Shown: one piece after another, positions 37,212-45,719 of the stretch
Layout of the letters: each line of letters opens with the position of its first letter
Numbering within the stretch: the stretch's first letter is position 1
Source of the DNA: Clostridium sp. JN-1
GTDB taxonomy: Bacteria > Bacillota > Clostridia > Clostridiales > Clostridiaceae
DNA: 64,000 nt
Direction of reading: 5' to 3'
Assembly: GCF_003718715.1 (NCBI RefSeq)
Contig: NZ_CP033465.1
Location: 186,001-250,000, forward strand
Notes under the pieces: generated by a model
What the model was told of the DNA's origin: nothing
What the model saw: the letters and a program-made list of their open reading frames with translations, nothing else
The model's database searches: none
Made by a program: the position numbers and the translations under genes

Positions 37212-37399
37212 TTATTTAAGGTATATTGACTTTAACTGATGTACCTTTTATTTATGTTTTTAGAATGAGTTATATATATGGTAAATTTATAGATGCTATA
37301 ACAAAACAAAATAAGACATATATTGAAAATGTATAGAAAAGTTTCGATATATGACATATAATATAACTGATACATAAAGTATTAATATATTTGGATGAA
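37212..37399. other. Gene-free stretch upstream of the glycine riboswitch
   Basis: The DNA is AT-rich. A TATAAT at 37357-37362 may be the -10 of the grd operon, but no convincing -35 is seen at the right distance. Confidence 0.35.
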
Positions 37400-37620
37400 T
37401 TTTTCGGGAGATTAAGTATAAGTACCAAACGCTGTATAATTTGTTTGGGATGACTACTTAGCTATAATTTTTATAGTATCCTTAAGTGGATAGCCGAAGG
37501 AACAAGTATTATCTCCTTAAATAATATGAATTTCTCAGGCACAAGGACCGAAAAAGGACATAACTCTGGAAAGTATTGAACACCGAAGGAGTAAATCTCT
37601 CAGGTTAAAAGGACAGGGGT
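37400..37620 (+). promoter_or_regulatory. Tandem glycine riboswitch of the grd operon
   Basis: Two gcvT-type aptamers can be read. Aptamer 1 contains GGGAGATTAAG, ATAGCCGAAGGAACAAG and TTTCTCAGGCACAAGGACCG; aptamer 2 contains AACTCTGGAAAGT, ACACCGAAGGAGTAA and TCTCTCAGG-TTAAAAGGACA. Aptamer 1 has an enlarged internal arm (37425-37480). Glycine binding should favour read-through, turning on glycine fermentation when glycine is present. Confidence 0.95.
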
Positions 37621-37657
37621 AAAAGGGTAGTCTTTTACTTATGTCCTTAATTTTTTA
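37609..37657 (+). terminator. Intrinsic terminator controlled by the glycine riboswitch
   Basis: AAGGACA and GTAAAAG pair with CTTTTAC and TGTCCTT around GGTAGT, followed by AATTTTTT. The left arm overlaps the 3' end of aptamer 2, so ligand binding can prevent the terminator. Confidence 0.88.
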
Positions 37658-37693
37658 TACAAATTTAATTGAAGATTCTGAAAGGAGCGGGAT

Positions 37694-38071
37694 GTGATAG
37701 AGCCAGTAATAATTGTTACTAATAATCCATTGAGTAGAGACAGATTCCAAACTAAACATAAGGTTTATTTTATAAATGGAAATGTCATGGATGTATTAAA
37801 AATGGTAAGAGATTATGTACACTGCGGACATAAACTTTTAACACATCCACTGGTGGGAAGTGTTAAACCAAATCAAATACCATATAGAACTATTTTACTA
37901 AGCAGTGATAAAAAAGAAAATGTAGACTTTCAATCTCTAGGTTATATAGAAAAGAGTATTTATACAACTCAAAAGTTTATAAAAAATTATGACATTCCAA
38001 TGTGGGATTCTAGTGTTTTAAATGATTTTTCAGTAATAGATTATGACATTATAAAACACGTATTTGAGTAG
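37694..38071 (+). CDS. grdX: GrdX family protein
   Basis: This is the 125-aa first gene of glycine reductase operons; its function is not established. The N-terminal EPVIIVTNNPLSRDRF and VRDYVHCGHKLLTHPLVGSVKPNQ are characteristic of GrdX. The GTG start at 37694 lies 6 nt after AAAGGAG. Confidence 0.9.
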   Translation: MIEPVIIVTNNPLSRDRFQTKHKVYFINGNVMDVLKMVRDYVHCGHKLLTHPLVGSVKPNQIPYRTILLSSDKKENVDFQSLGYIEKSIYTTQKFIKNYDIPMWDSSVLNDFSVIDYDIIKHVFE

Positions 38072-38117
38072 TATTTTATATTAAAAGTTACATTTTTAAT
38101 AAAATCGGAGGTGTAAT

Positions 38118-39050
38118 ATGTCACATTTGTATGATTGTGTAATAATTGGAGGAGGACCAGCTGGGCTTTCTGCAGGTATTTATGCATCTAGATCCAGAAT
38201 GAATACATTGTTGATAGAAAGGGCAAAATATGGAGGACAGGCGACTACGACAGATGAACTAGAGAATTATCCAGGATCTATTGAAGATTGCACAGGAACA
38301 AGTTTAAGTCAAAGAATGAAGAGTCAAGCAATGAACTTTGGAACAAAGTTTGTTAAAGATGAAATAATTGATGTTGATTTAGATGGTGAAGTAAAAGTTA
38401 TAAAAGGCAAAAATGACAAATACGAAGCTAGGACAGTTATAATTGCAACTGGAGCAAATCCTAGACTTTCGGGATTTAAGAATGAAAAAGAATTAAGAGG
38501 ACGTGGAATTTCATACTGCGCAACTTGTGATGCAGACTTTTTTACTGACTTAGATGTTGCAGTAGTAGGTGGAGGAGATTCGGCTATTACTGAAGCAATT
38601 TATCTTACAAAGTTTGCTGAACATGTTACAGTTATACACAGAAGAGATGAGCTAAGAGCAGTTAAATCACTGCAAGAAAAGGCATTTGCCAATGATAAAA
38701 TAAGTTTTATATGGAATTCAACTGTAGAAGAAGCTGTAGGTGATGAAATATTAGAGGAGTTAGTTATAAAAAATAAAATAACAGGTGAAAAAAGTAAATT
38801 AAAAGTTAACGGATGTTTTGTATTTGTTGGATATAATCCTATTTCTGAGTTATTTAAAGGTAAGGTTTCTATGGATGGAAGGGAATATATCATAACTGAT
38901 GAAGACATGAGAACTAACGTACCAGGTGTATTTGCAGCAGGTGATATAAGAAAGAAGTCATTAAGACAAGTTATAACTGCAGCAGCAGATGGTGCAATAG
39001 CAGCAACTACTGCTGAAAAATATATAGAAGAAAATAAAATTTTAGGTTAG
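38118..39050 (+). CDS. trxB: Thioredoxin reductase of the glycine reductase system
   Basis: This flavoprotein passes electrons from NAD(P)H to the operon's thioredoxin. In 310 aa it has FAD-binding GGGPAGLSAG at 11-20, the redox pair CATC at 134-137, a second nucleotide-binding GGGDSA and the FAD-binding FAAGDIRKKSLRQV near the end. It is followed 10 nt later by trxA. Confidence 0.95.
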   Translation: MSHLYDCVIIGGGPAGLSAGIYASRSRMNTLLIERAKYGGQATTTDELENYPGSIEDCTGTSLSQRMKSQAMNFGTKFVKDEIIDVDLDGEVKVIKGKNDKYEARTVIIATGANPRLSGFKNEKELRGRGISYCATCDADFFTDLDVAVVGGGDSAITEAIYLTKFAEHVTVIHRRDELRAVKSLQEKAFANDKISFIWNSTVEEAVGDEILEELVIKNKITGEKSKLKVNGCFVFVGYNPISELFKGKVSMDGREYIITDEDMRTNVPGVFAAGDIRKKSLRQVITAAADGAIAATTAEKYIEENKILG

Positions 39051-39060
39051 GAGGGTTAAC

Positions 39061-39393
39061 ATGGTTGAACTTACAAAACAAAATTTTGAAGACGAAATTT
39101 TAAATTATGCTGATAAGCCTGTATTTGTAGATTTTTGGGGTGATAAATGCGAAGTATGTAAAGAACTTATGCCTGGAGTCCATGAATTGGAGAAAAAGTA
39201 TGGTGATAAGATTAAGTTTTCAAGCCTTAATATAAGCAAAGCTAGAAGACTTGCAATAGGACAAAAAGTTTTAGGATTACCTACTATGATAATTTACAAT
39301 AAGGGAGAAAAAGTTAACACGATTACTGCAGATAAAATTACTTCATTGCAAGATGTTGAAAGTTTTATTAAATCATATTATGAGACACTATAA
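39061..39393 (+). CDS. trxA: Thioredoxin of the glycine reductase system
   Basis: This 110-aa thioredoxin-fold protein carries reducing power to selenoprotein A. Its active site reads WGDKCEVC (Cys30, Cys33) rather than the common WCGPC. Atypical CxxC sites are known for thioredoxins encoded in grd operons. Its conserved cis-proline is in LGLPTMI. It is tightly linked to trxB and grdE. Confidence 0.93.
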   Translation: MVELTKQNFEDEILNYADKPVFVDFWGDKCEVCKELMPGVHELEKKYGDKIKFSSLNISKARRLAIGQKVLGLPTMIIYNKGEKVNTITADKITSLQDVESFIKSYYETL

Positions 39394-39413
39394 AAAATTT
39401 GGAGGTGAGTATA

Positions 39414-40700
39414 TTGCGTTTAGAGATAGGAAAAATTAATATTAATGATCTTCAATTTGGCAGTGAAACAAAGATTGAAAATGAAGTTTTATATGTCAAT
39501 AAAGATGAATTACTGAATAAAATTAGTAATGATGACAGAATTCAAAGTATTAAATTAGATATTGCTAAGCCAGGCGAAGAAATTAGAATAATACCTGTAA
39601 AAGATGTAATTGAGCCTAGGGTTAAAGTTGAAGGTAAAGGGGGTATATTCCCTGGATTTATAAGCAAAGTTGATACTGTTGGTTCTGGAAGAACACATGT
39701 TTTAAGTGGTGCTGCAGTAGTTACTACAGGCAAAGTTGTTGGATTTCAAGAAGGTATTATAGACATGAGTGGAGAAGGTGCAAAGTATACACCATTTTCA
39801 AAGACAAACAATTTAGTAATAACTTGTGAAGTCAAAGATGGGGTAAACCAGCATGAACATGAAGAAGTTCTTAGAATATTAGGATTTAAAGCAGCAGCTT
39901 ATCTTGGTGAAGCAGGAAAAAATGTAAAACCAGATGAACTTAAAGTGTATGAAACTTTGCCGCTTTTGGAGCAAGTTAAAAAGTATCCAGATTTGCCTAA
40001 AGTAATTTATGTTTATATGCTTCAAAGTCAAGGATTGCTGCATGATACGTATGTATATGGAGTAGATGCAAAAAAGATTATACCAACATTTTTATATCCA
40101 ACAGAAGTATTTGATGGTGCAGTAGTTAGTGGAAATTGTGTATCAGCTTGTGATAAGAATCCAACTTATGTACATTTGAATCATCCAGTTATTGAAGATT
40201 TATATGACAGACATGGTAAAGATATTAACTTTTTAGGCTGTGTTATCACGAATGAAAATGTTTACCTTGCAGATAAAGAAAGATCTTCTAGTTATACTGC
40301 TAAATTAGTAAAGTTCCTTGGAGCTGATGCTGTAATAATATCAGAAGAAGGATTTGGAAATCCAGATGCTGATCTTGTTATGAATTGCAATAAAATAAGT
40401 GATATGGGTATTAAAACGGTGCTTATAACTGATGAATATGCAGGACAAGATGGAAGTTCACAATCACTTGCAGATTCTACAGCAAAAGGAGATGCTGTTG
40501 TTACTGCTGGAAATGCTAATGAAGTAATAGTACTTCCTAAGATGAAAAAAGTAATAGGACACCCTGAAGCTGCTAACATAATTGCCGGCGGCCACAATGG
40601 AAGCTTAAGAAAAGATGGTTCCATAGAGGCTGAACTCCAGGTCATAACTGGATCTACCAGCGAAGTTGGATTTAATAATTTAAGTGCTAAAGTATATTAA
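39414..40700 (+). CDS. grdE: Glycine reductase complex component B, alpha/beta proprotein
   Basis: This 428-aa proprotein is cut in front of a cysteine, which becomes a pyruvoyl group that forms a Schiff base with glycine in protein B. The cleavage site is visible at Cys242 in VVSGNCVSACDK, the same residue number as reported for C. sticklandii. The start is TTG 39414 after GGAGGTGA; the upstream in-frame codons overlap that site. Confidence 0.94.
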   Translation: MRLEIGKININDLQFGSETKIENEVLYVNKDELLNKISNDDRIQSIKLDIAKPGEEIRIIPVKDVIEPRVKVEGKGGIFPGFISKVDTVGSGRTHVLSGAAVVTTGKVVGFQEGIIDMSGEGAKYTPFSKTNNLVITCEVKDGVNQHEHEEVLRILGFKAAAYLGEAGKNVKPDELKVYETLPLLEQVKKYPDLPKVIYVYMLQSQGLLHDTYVYGVDAKKIIPTFLYPTEVFDGAVVSGNCVSACDKNPTYVHLNHPVIEDLYDRHGKDINFLGCVITNENVYLADKERSSSYTAKLVKFLGADAVIISEEGFGNPDADLVMNCNKISDMGIKTVLITDEYAGQDGSSQSLADSTAKGDAVVTAGNANEVIVLPKMKKVIGHPEAANIIAGGHNGSLRKDGSIEAELQVITGSTSEVGFNNLSAKVY

Positions 40701-40877
40701 ATCAAAAGTTAGCTTAAAACAAAGTATCCTATTAAATTTTATAAAAATAAAAAGTGTCCAAATTTTATTATAAAGCAAGTTACCTTAAATTATAAGGTTT
40801 ATTTAAAAGTAGAATGTGTCTATAGATAAATTATAGTTATACAAATGAAATGAAAAGTTTAGAGGAGGATGATTTCT

Positions 40878-41342
40878 ATGTTAAAAGGCAAAAAAGTTAT
40901 TGCTATAGGAGATAGAGATGGAATACCAGGACCAGCTATTGAAGCTTGTGTAAAATCAGCTGGAGCAGAAGTTATTTTTGCATCAACAGAATGCTTTGTT
41001 TGAACGGCCGCAGGTGCTATGGATCTGGAGATCCAACAAAGAGTAAAAGACTTAACAGAAAAATATGGTGCAGAAAATATAGTTGTAATTTTAGGTGGAG
41101 CAGAAGCAGAAGCATCAGGACTTTCAGCTGAGACAGTAAGTGCTGGGGATCCAACATTTGCTGGACCACTTGCAGGTGTTGAACTTGGTCTTGCTGTGTA
41201 TCACATGGTTGAACCAGAAGTAAAAGAAGAATGTGATGCTGCTGTTTACGATGAGCAGTGTGGAATGATGGAAATGGTATTGGATGTAGATGAAATAATT
41301 AGTGAAGTTAAAAATGTAAGAAAAGAGTATTCTAAATATTAA
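40878..41342 (+). CDS. grdA: Glycine reductase selenoprotein A
   Basis: This is the small selenoprotein that accepts the carboxymethyl group from protein B and delivers it to protein C. Reading the TGA at 41001-41003 as selenocysteine (residue 42) gives a continuous 154-aa protein with the hallmark CFVU redox motif. Gene-calling that treats TGA as stop will split it. AGAGGAGG precedes the ATG at 40878. A hairpin 17 nt after the UGA is a SECIS candidate. Confidence 0.95.
41001..41036 (+). promoter_or_regulatory. Candidate bacterial SECIS element of grdA
   Basis: The UGA is followed by TGGATC (41020-41025), loop TGGA, and GATCCA (41030-41035): a short hairpin at the distance expected for SelB recognition, with G residues in the loop. 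Confidence 0.55.
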
Positions 41343-41363
41343 AACTTGAAGGGAGGTAATTAT

Positions 41364-42668
41364 ATGATTAAGGTTATACATTATATAAATCAATTCTATG
41401 CTGGCATAGGTGGAGAAGAAAAAGCCAATGTAGAACCTGAAGTTAGAGAGGGATTTGTAGGACCCGGTATGGCATTGAATAATTTAATAAAAAAAGATGA
41501 TGCCCAAATAGTTGCTACAATTATATGCGGAGATTCTTATTTTAATGAAAATATGGATAAAGCTAAAGAACAAATAATAGATATGGTAAAAAGGTATAAC
41601 CCAGATTTGTTTATAGCAGGGCCAGCTTTTAATGCAGGAAGGTATGGTATGGCTTGCGGTGCTATATCAAAGGAAGTTATTGATAAATTATCTATACCAG
41701 CAGTTACAGCTATGTATCCTGAAAATCCGGGGGTTGATTTATTTAAAAAGTATGTATATATAGTTGAAACTAAAAATAGTGCAGTTGGAATGAGAAAGGC
41801 TCTTCCAAAGCTTGCAGGTTTAGGTTTGAAACTTGTTAAAAATGAAGAAATAGGAGATCCTGAAGAAGAAGGATATATAGAAAGAGGAATAAGAAAAAAT
41901 TGCTTTAGGGGAGAAAGAGGCTCCAAAAGAGCAGTTGATATGCTCGTAAAAAAATTAAATGGAAAAGAATTTACTACTGAATTTAAAATGCCTGTATTTG
42001 ACAGAGTAGATCCAAATCCGCCTGTAAAAGATATAACTAAAGCAAAAATTGCCTTAGTTACATCAGGTGGAATAGTTCCTAAAGGCAACCCAGATCATAT
42101 AGAGTCTTCAAGTGCTTCTAAGTTTGGAAAGTATAATATAGAAGGAATTGATGATTTAACATCTCAAACATATGAGACAGCACACGGCGGATATGATCCA
42201 AGTTATGCAAATAGTGATGCTGATAGGGTACTGCCTGTCGATGTATTGAGAAAGATGGAAAAGGAAGGCAAAATAGGTTCACTCCACAAATACTATTATG
42301 CTACTGTTGGAAATGGTACAGCAGTGGCTTCAGCTAAAAAGTATGGTGAAGCAATAGTTAAAGAACTTATAGCCGACGGTGTTCAAGCAGTTATACTAAC
42401 CTCCACCTGAGGAACTTGTACTCGCTGCGGTGCAACGATGGTAAAAGAAATAGAAAGAGGAGGATTGCCAGTAGTTCATATGTGTACAGTAGTTCCTATA
42501 TCATTAACAGTAGGAGCTAATAGGATAGTACCTACTGTTGCGATACCTCATCCTCTTGGAAATCCTAACCTTAGCTCAGAAGATGAGTTTAAATTAAGGT
42601 ATAAGTTAGTTGAAAAGGCATTAACTGCACTTTCAACTCCTGTTGATGGACAAAAGGTGTTTGAATAA
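41364..42668 (+). CDS. grdB: Glycine reductase component B, selenoprotein gamma subunit
   Basis: This is the substrate-specific selenoprotein of protein B. The TGA at 42408-42410 is residue 349 (Sec) in the U-x-x-C-x-x-C motif UGTCTRC; the frame continues to TAA at 42668, giving 434 aa. The ATG at 41364 follows GGGAGG. Without Sec read-through the gene looks like two adjacent pieces. The remainder, with VVHMCTVVPISLTVGANR, agrees with GrdB. Confidence 0.95.
42408..42436 (+). promoter_or_regulatory. Candidate bacterial SECIS element of grdB
   Basis: Directly after the UGA, TTGTAC (42416-42421) can pair with GTGCAA (42430-42435, one G-U) around an 8-nt loop. It is a weaker candidate than the grdA hairpin. 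Confidence 0.42.
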
Positions 42669-42681
42669 TAATTATATAACC

Positions 42682-42722
42682 GGGAATTAAAAATTGAAGA
42701 TATTTAATTTTTAATTCCCAAA
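42682..42722 (+). repeat. Intercistronic hairpin between grdB and grdC
   Basis: A 14-bp perfect stem (42682-42695 with 42706-42719) with 10-nt loop is followed by AAAGTTTTT. It may partly terminate transcription or protect the upstream message. Confidence 0.65.
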
Positions 42723-42750
42723 GTTTTTAAATGCGAATGGAGGTTTAAAA

Positions 42751-44283
42751 ATGAGTTTCCCAGTTATAAAAAAAGCTTCTTATGTTTTGATAGATGTTCC
42801 GGACATGGTAATTAACAATGGCACTACTCAAACATTGGAGAGGAAGACAAATCCAGAATCAGATTATCTGAAGAAAATAAAAAGTCATTTAAGATCTTTT
42901 GACGATGTTGTAGCATATCCACCAAATCAAACGTACATAGGAAACTTAACTCCAGAGGAATTATCTCAAATAAAAAGACCATGGCACTTAAATAAAATTG
43001 AAGATGCAAAGAGGTTTGGAAAGTTTGGAGAGATAATGACTCAAGAGGAGTTCTATGGACTGTTAAAGATTTGTGATGTATTTGATTTAGTTATTCTTGA
43101 AAGTTCATTTACTGAACTTGTGAGAGAAAAGTTTAAGAAACATCCTATTTTAAATACAAAAGTTGATGAACTTAAAGATGGTGAAGATATAGAACATATA
43201 AAAAAGCTAGTAGATGACAATATAGCAGATGCAATTTATCAAAATGATAAGTTAGTAGGATGTGTGAGAAGGGCACATGAATTTGATACAAATTTATCTT
43301 CACATGTGATGCTTGAAAATTTGTCAGTTAAAGCATCAGGAGTTTTAGCTTTAATGCATCTTGTGGAAAATTCTAAAGTAGATGTAAATGATATAGATTA
43401 CTTAATAGAATGTTCAGAAGAAGCTATAGGAGATATGAATCAGAGAGGTGGAGGAAATATTGCAAAGGCCTGCGGAGAAATAGCTGGTATAAAAGGTGCT
43501 ACAGGGGTCGACATGAGAGGATTTTGTGCAGGCCCAACACATGCACTTATAACAGCTTCAGCACTTGTAAAGTCAGGAATTTACAAGAATGTTGTTGTAT
43601 TTGCAGGTGGATGTACGGCTAAACTTGGAATGAATGGTAAGGATCATGTCAAGAAAAATATACCTATACTTGAAGATTGTCTTGGAGGATTTGCAATACT
43701 TGTTTCTCAAAATGATGGGATAAATCCTGTTATTAGAACTGATGTAATTGGCAGACATACTATAGCTGATGGAGCTGCACCACAAGCTGTAATAAAAGCA
43801 TTGGTACTTGATCCACTTGCTAAAAATGGAATGAAAATTACGGATGTAAATAAGTTTGCACCAGAATTGCAGACACCAGATATAACTGAACCAGCAGGTG
43901 CAGGAGATGTACCAACTCAAAACTATAAAATGATAGGTGCTCTTGCTGTTAAAAGCGGTCAGCTTGATAGAAAACAACTGCCTGCTTTTGTAAAAGAACA
44001 TGGTTATCCTGGATTTGCACCTACTCAAGGTCATATACCATCGGGTGTACCTATAGTTGGTCATGGAATAGAACACATATTAAATGGAAAACTTGATAAT
44101 TTCATGATAATAGGAAAAGGAAGCTTATTCCTTGGAAGAATGACTAACTTATTTGATGGAGTATCAGTACTTGTTGAAAAGAATAAAGGATTAGAGGAAG
44201 AGCCTGCAGGAATTTCAAAGGATGAAATAAAGAAGTTAATAGCAGAAGAAATGAAAAAATTTGCAGAACAATTACTCAAGTAG
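42751..44283 (+). CDS. grdC: Glycine reductase component C, beta subunit
   Basis: This is the large subunit of the acetyl-phosphate-forming protein C, 510 aa. A ketoacyl-synthase-III-like active site is visible in DMRGFCAGPTHALITA. With GrdD it receives the carboxymethyl selenoether from GrdA, forms an acetyl thioester and releases acetyl phosphate by phosphorolysis. AATGGAGG precedes the ATG. Confidence 0.93.
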   Translation: MSFPVIKKASYVLIDVPDMVINNGTTQTLERKTNPESDYLKKIKSHLRSFDDVVAYPPNQTYIGNLTPEELSQIKRPWHLNKIEDAKRFGKFGEIMTQEEFYGLLKICDVFDLVILESSFTELVREKFKKHPILNTKVDELKDGEDIEHIKKLVDDNIADAIYQNDKLVGCVRRAHEFDTNLSSHVMLENLSVKASGVLALMHLVENSKVDVNDIDYLIECSEEAIGDMNQRGGGNIAKACGEIAGIKGATGVDMRGFCAGPTHALITASALVKSGIYKNVVVFAGGCTAKLGMNGKDHVKKNIPILEDCLGGFAILVSQNDGINPVIRTDVIGRHTIADGAAPQAVIKALVLDPLAKNGMKITDVNKFAPELQTPDITEPAGAGDVPTQNYKMIGALAVKSGQLDRKQLPAFVKEHGYPGFAPTQGHIPSGVPIVGHGIEHILNGKLDNFMIIGKGSLFLGRMTNLFDGVSVLVEKNKGLEEEPAGISKDEIKKLIAEEMKKFAEQLLK

Positions 44284-44331
44284 TGATTATATATACCCAA
44301 AAGTTTACTTAATGGGGAGGTATAAAATAGT

Positions 44332-45489
44332 ATGAATCAAGTAAAGAAAATGATAGCAGAATCATTTAACGAAATAGCAGATGGCATAAAGAGCGGAAGT
44401 TTTAAGGAAAGATTAAAGATAGGGCTTACACTTTATGGTTCAGAGCATGGGATAAATGAAATGATAAAGGCTGCAAAGCTTGCCAAAAGCAAATATGGAG
44501 ATTTTGATATAGTGCTCATAGGTCCAAAAGTAGATTGTGGTTTTGAAAATGCAGAAGTAAATGATGCTAAAGACGGCCATGATAAAATGGTAGAACTTCT
44601 TGAAAAAGGAGAGATAGATGGATGTGTAACACAGCACTTTGATTTTCCAATAGGAGTTTCTACTGTAGGTAAGTTAATTGCTCCTGCAAATGGAAAGGAA
44701 GTTATAATTGCAACTACGACAGGAACTACTTCTACAAATAGAGTTGAGGGAATGATAAGAAATTCAATATCTGGAATTGCAGTTGCAAAATCAGCAGGAA
44801 TAGTAAATCCAACAGTTGGAATCTTAAATATAGATGGTGCAAGAAAAGTTGAAAGAGCTTTAAGGGAATTACAAAGTAATGGATATGAAATAAAATTTGC
44901 AGAATCACTCAGAAAAGATGGTGGAGCAGTTATGAGGGGAAATGACATATTAGCTGGTACACCAGATGTTATGGTATGTGATTCCCTTACTGGAAACTTG
45001 CTTATAAAGATTTTTTCAGCTTATACGACAGGTGGTAACTATGAAGTTTTAGGATATGGATATGGACCTGGAATTGGAGAAGATTACGACAAACTTATAA
45101 ATATAGTATCTCGTGCATCGGGAGCACCACTTATATGTGAAGCACTAAAATATTGTTCAGTATGTGCTGAAGGAAAAGTTTTAAAGCTTGCAGGGGATGA
45201 ATTCAAAAAAGCCCAAAAAGCAGGACTTTGTGATATATTAAAAAATACAATTGAAAGGGAAAAACAAACTTCAAGTAATAAAGAAGAAGTTAAAGTTCCT
45301 CCAAAGACTGTTGTTACCTATGCAATACCTGGAATAGATATACTTGAACTAGATGATGCATGTAATGCATTATGGAAGCAAAATATATATTGTGAAAGCG
45401 GCATGGGATGTACAGGACCTGTAATTTTGGTAGCAGATGATAAATCTGAAAATGCAATAAAGGTTTTGGAAGGCGAAGGATATAAATAA
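44332..45489 (+). CDS. grdD: Glycine reductase component C, alpha subunit
   Basis: This is the small subunit of protein C, 385 aa, of the PlsX/phosphate-acetyltransferase-like fold. Conserved cysteine segments EALKYCSVCAEGK and CESGMGCTGPVI are present; the latter is the likely acetyl-carrying site. GGGGAGG precedes the start. It is the last gene of the grd operon in this window and is followed by a long terminator. Confidence 0.93.
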   Translation: MNQVKKMIAESFNEIADGIKSGSFKERLKIGLTLYGSEHGINEMIKAAKLAKSKYGDFDIVLIGPKVDCGFENAEVNDAKDGHDKMVELLEKGEIDGCVTQHFDFPIGVSTVGKLIAPANGKEVIIATTTGTTSTNRVEGMIRNSISGIAVAKSAGIVNPTVGILNIDGARKVERALRELQSNGYEIKFAESLRKDGGAVMRGNDILAGTPDVMVCDSLTGNLLIKIFSAYTTGGNYEVLGYGYGPGIGEDYDKLINIVSRASGAPLICEALKYCSVCAEGKVLKLAGDEFKKAQKAGLCDILKNTIEREKQTSSNKEEVKVPPKTVVTYAIPGIDILELDDACNALWKQNIYCESGMGCTGPVILVADDKSENAIKVLEGEGYK

Positions 45490-45517
45490 AAATTTAATAT
45501 CTAAATAATTTAATCTA

Positions 45518-45582
45518 AACAGCTGTAATATTTAAAACTTAAGGAGAATTGCAATAGTTTTAAATATTATAGCTGTTTTTAA
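45518..45582 (+). terminator. Terminator of the grd operon
   Basis: A roughly 22-bp stem with one irregularity (AACAGCT-GTAATATTTAAAACT against its complement at 45556-45576) is followed by TTTTT. Confidence 0.85.
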
Positions 45583-45719
45583 ATTACTTATTCCGGTGGC
45601 ATATGGTAAAACATATCAAAAATAAACGTTATATGTAGTTTTATATATTTTATCATTTTTCATGATATAATAAATTAAAGGGATAATTTTAAGTTTTATT
45701 ATGGAAATGAGGTGTCACT

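Noticed and set aside
41019-41342. Separate gene starting after the TGA in grdA
   Set aside because: It is the C-terminal part of selenoprotein A; the TGA encodes selenocysteine.
41537-42088. Minus-strand frame of 183 codons opposite grdB
   Set aside because: It is antisense to a certain gene, with no ribosome binding site.
42438-42668. Separate 76-aa gene or frameshifted fragment after grdB
   Set aside because: It is the C-terminal part of GrdB after the Sec codon, not a frameshift or pseudogene.
43573-44076. Long minus-strand frame (about 167 codons) opposite grdC
   Set aside because: It is a shadow of grdC on the other strand, with low-complexity Tyr/Ser/Cys composition and no start signals.
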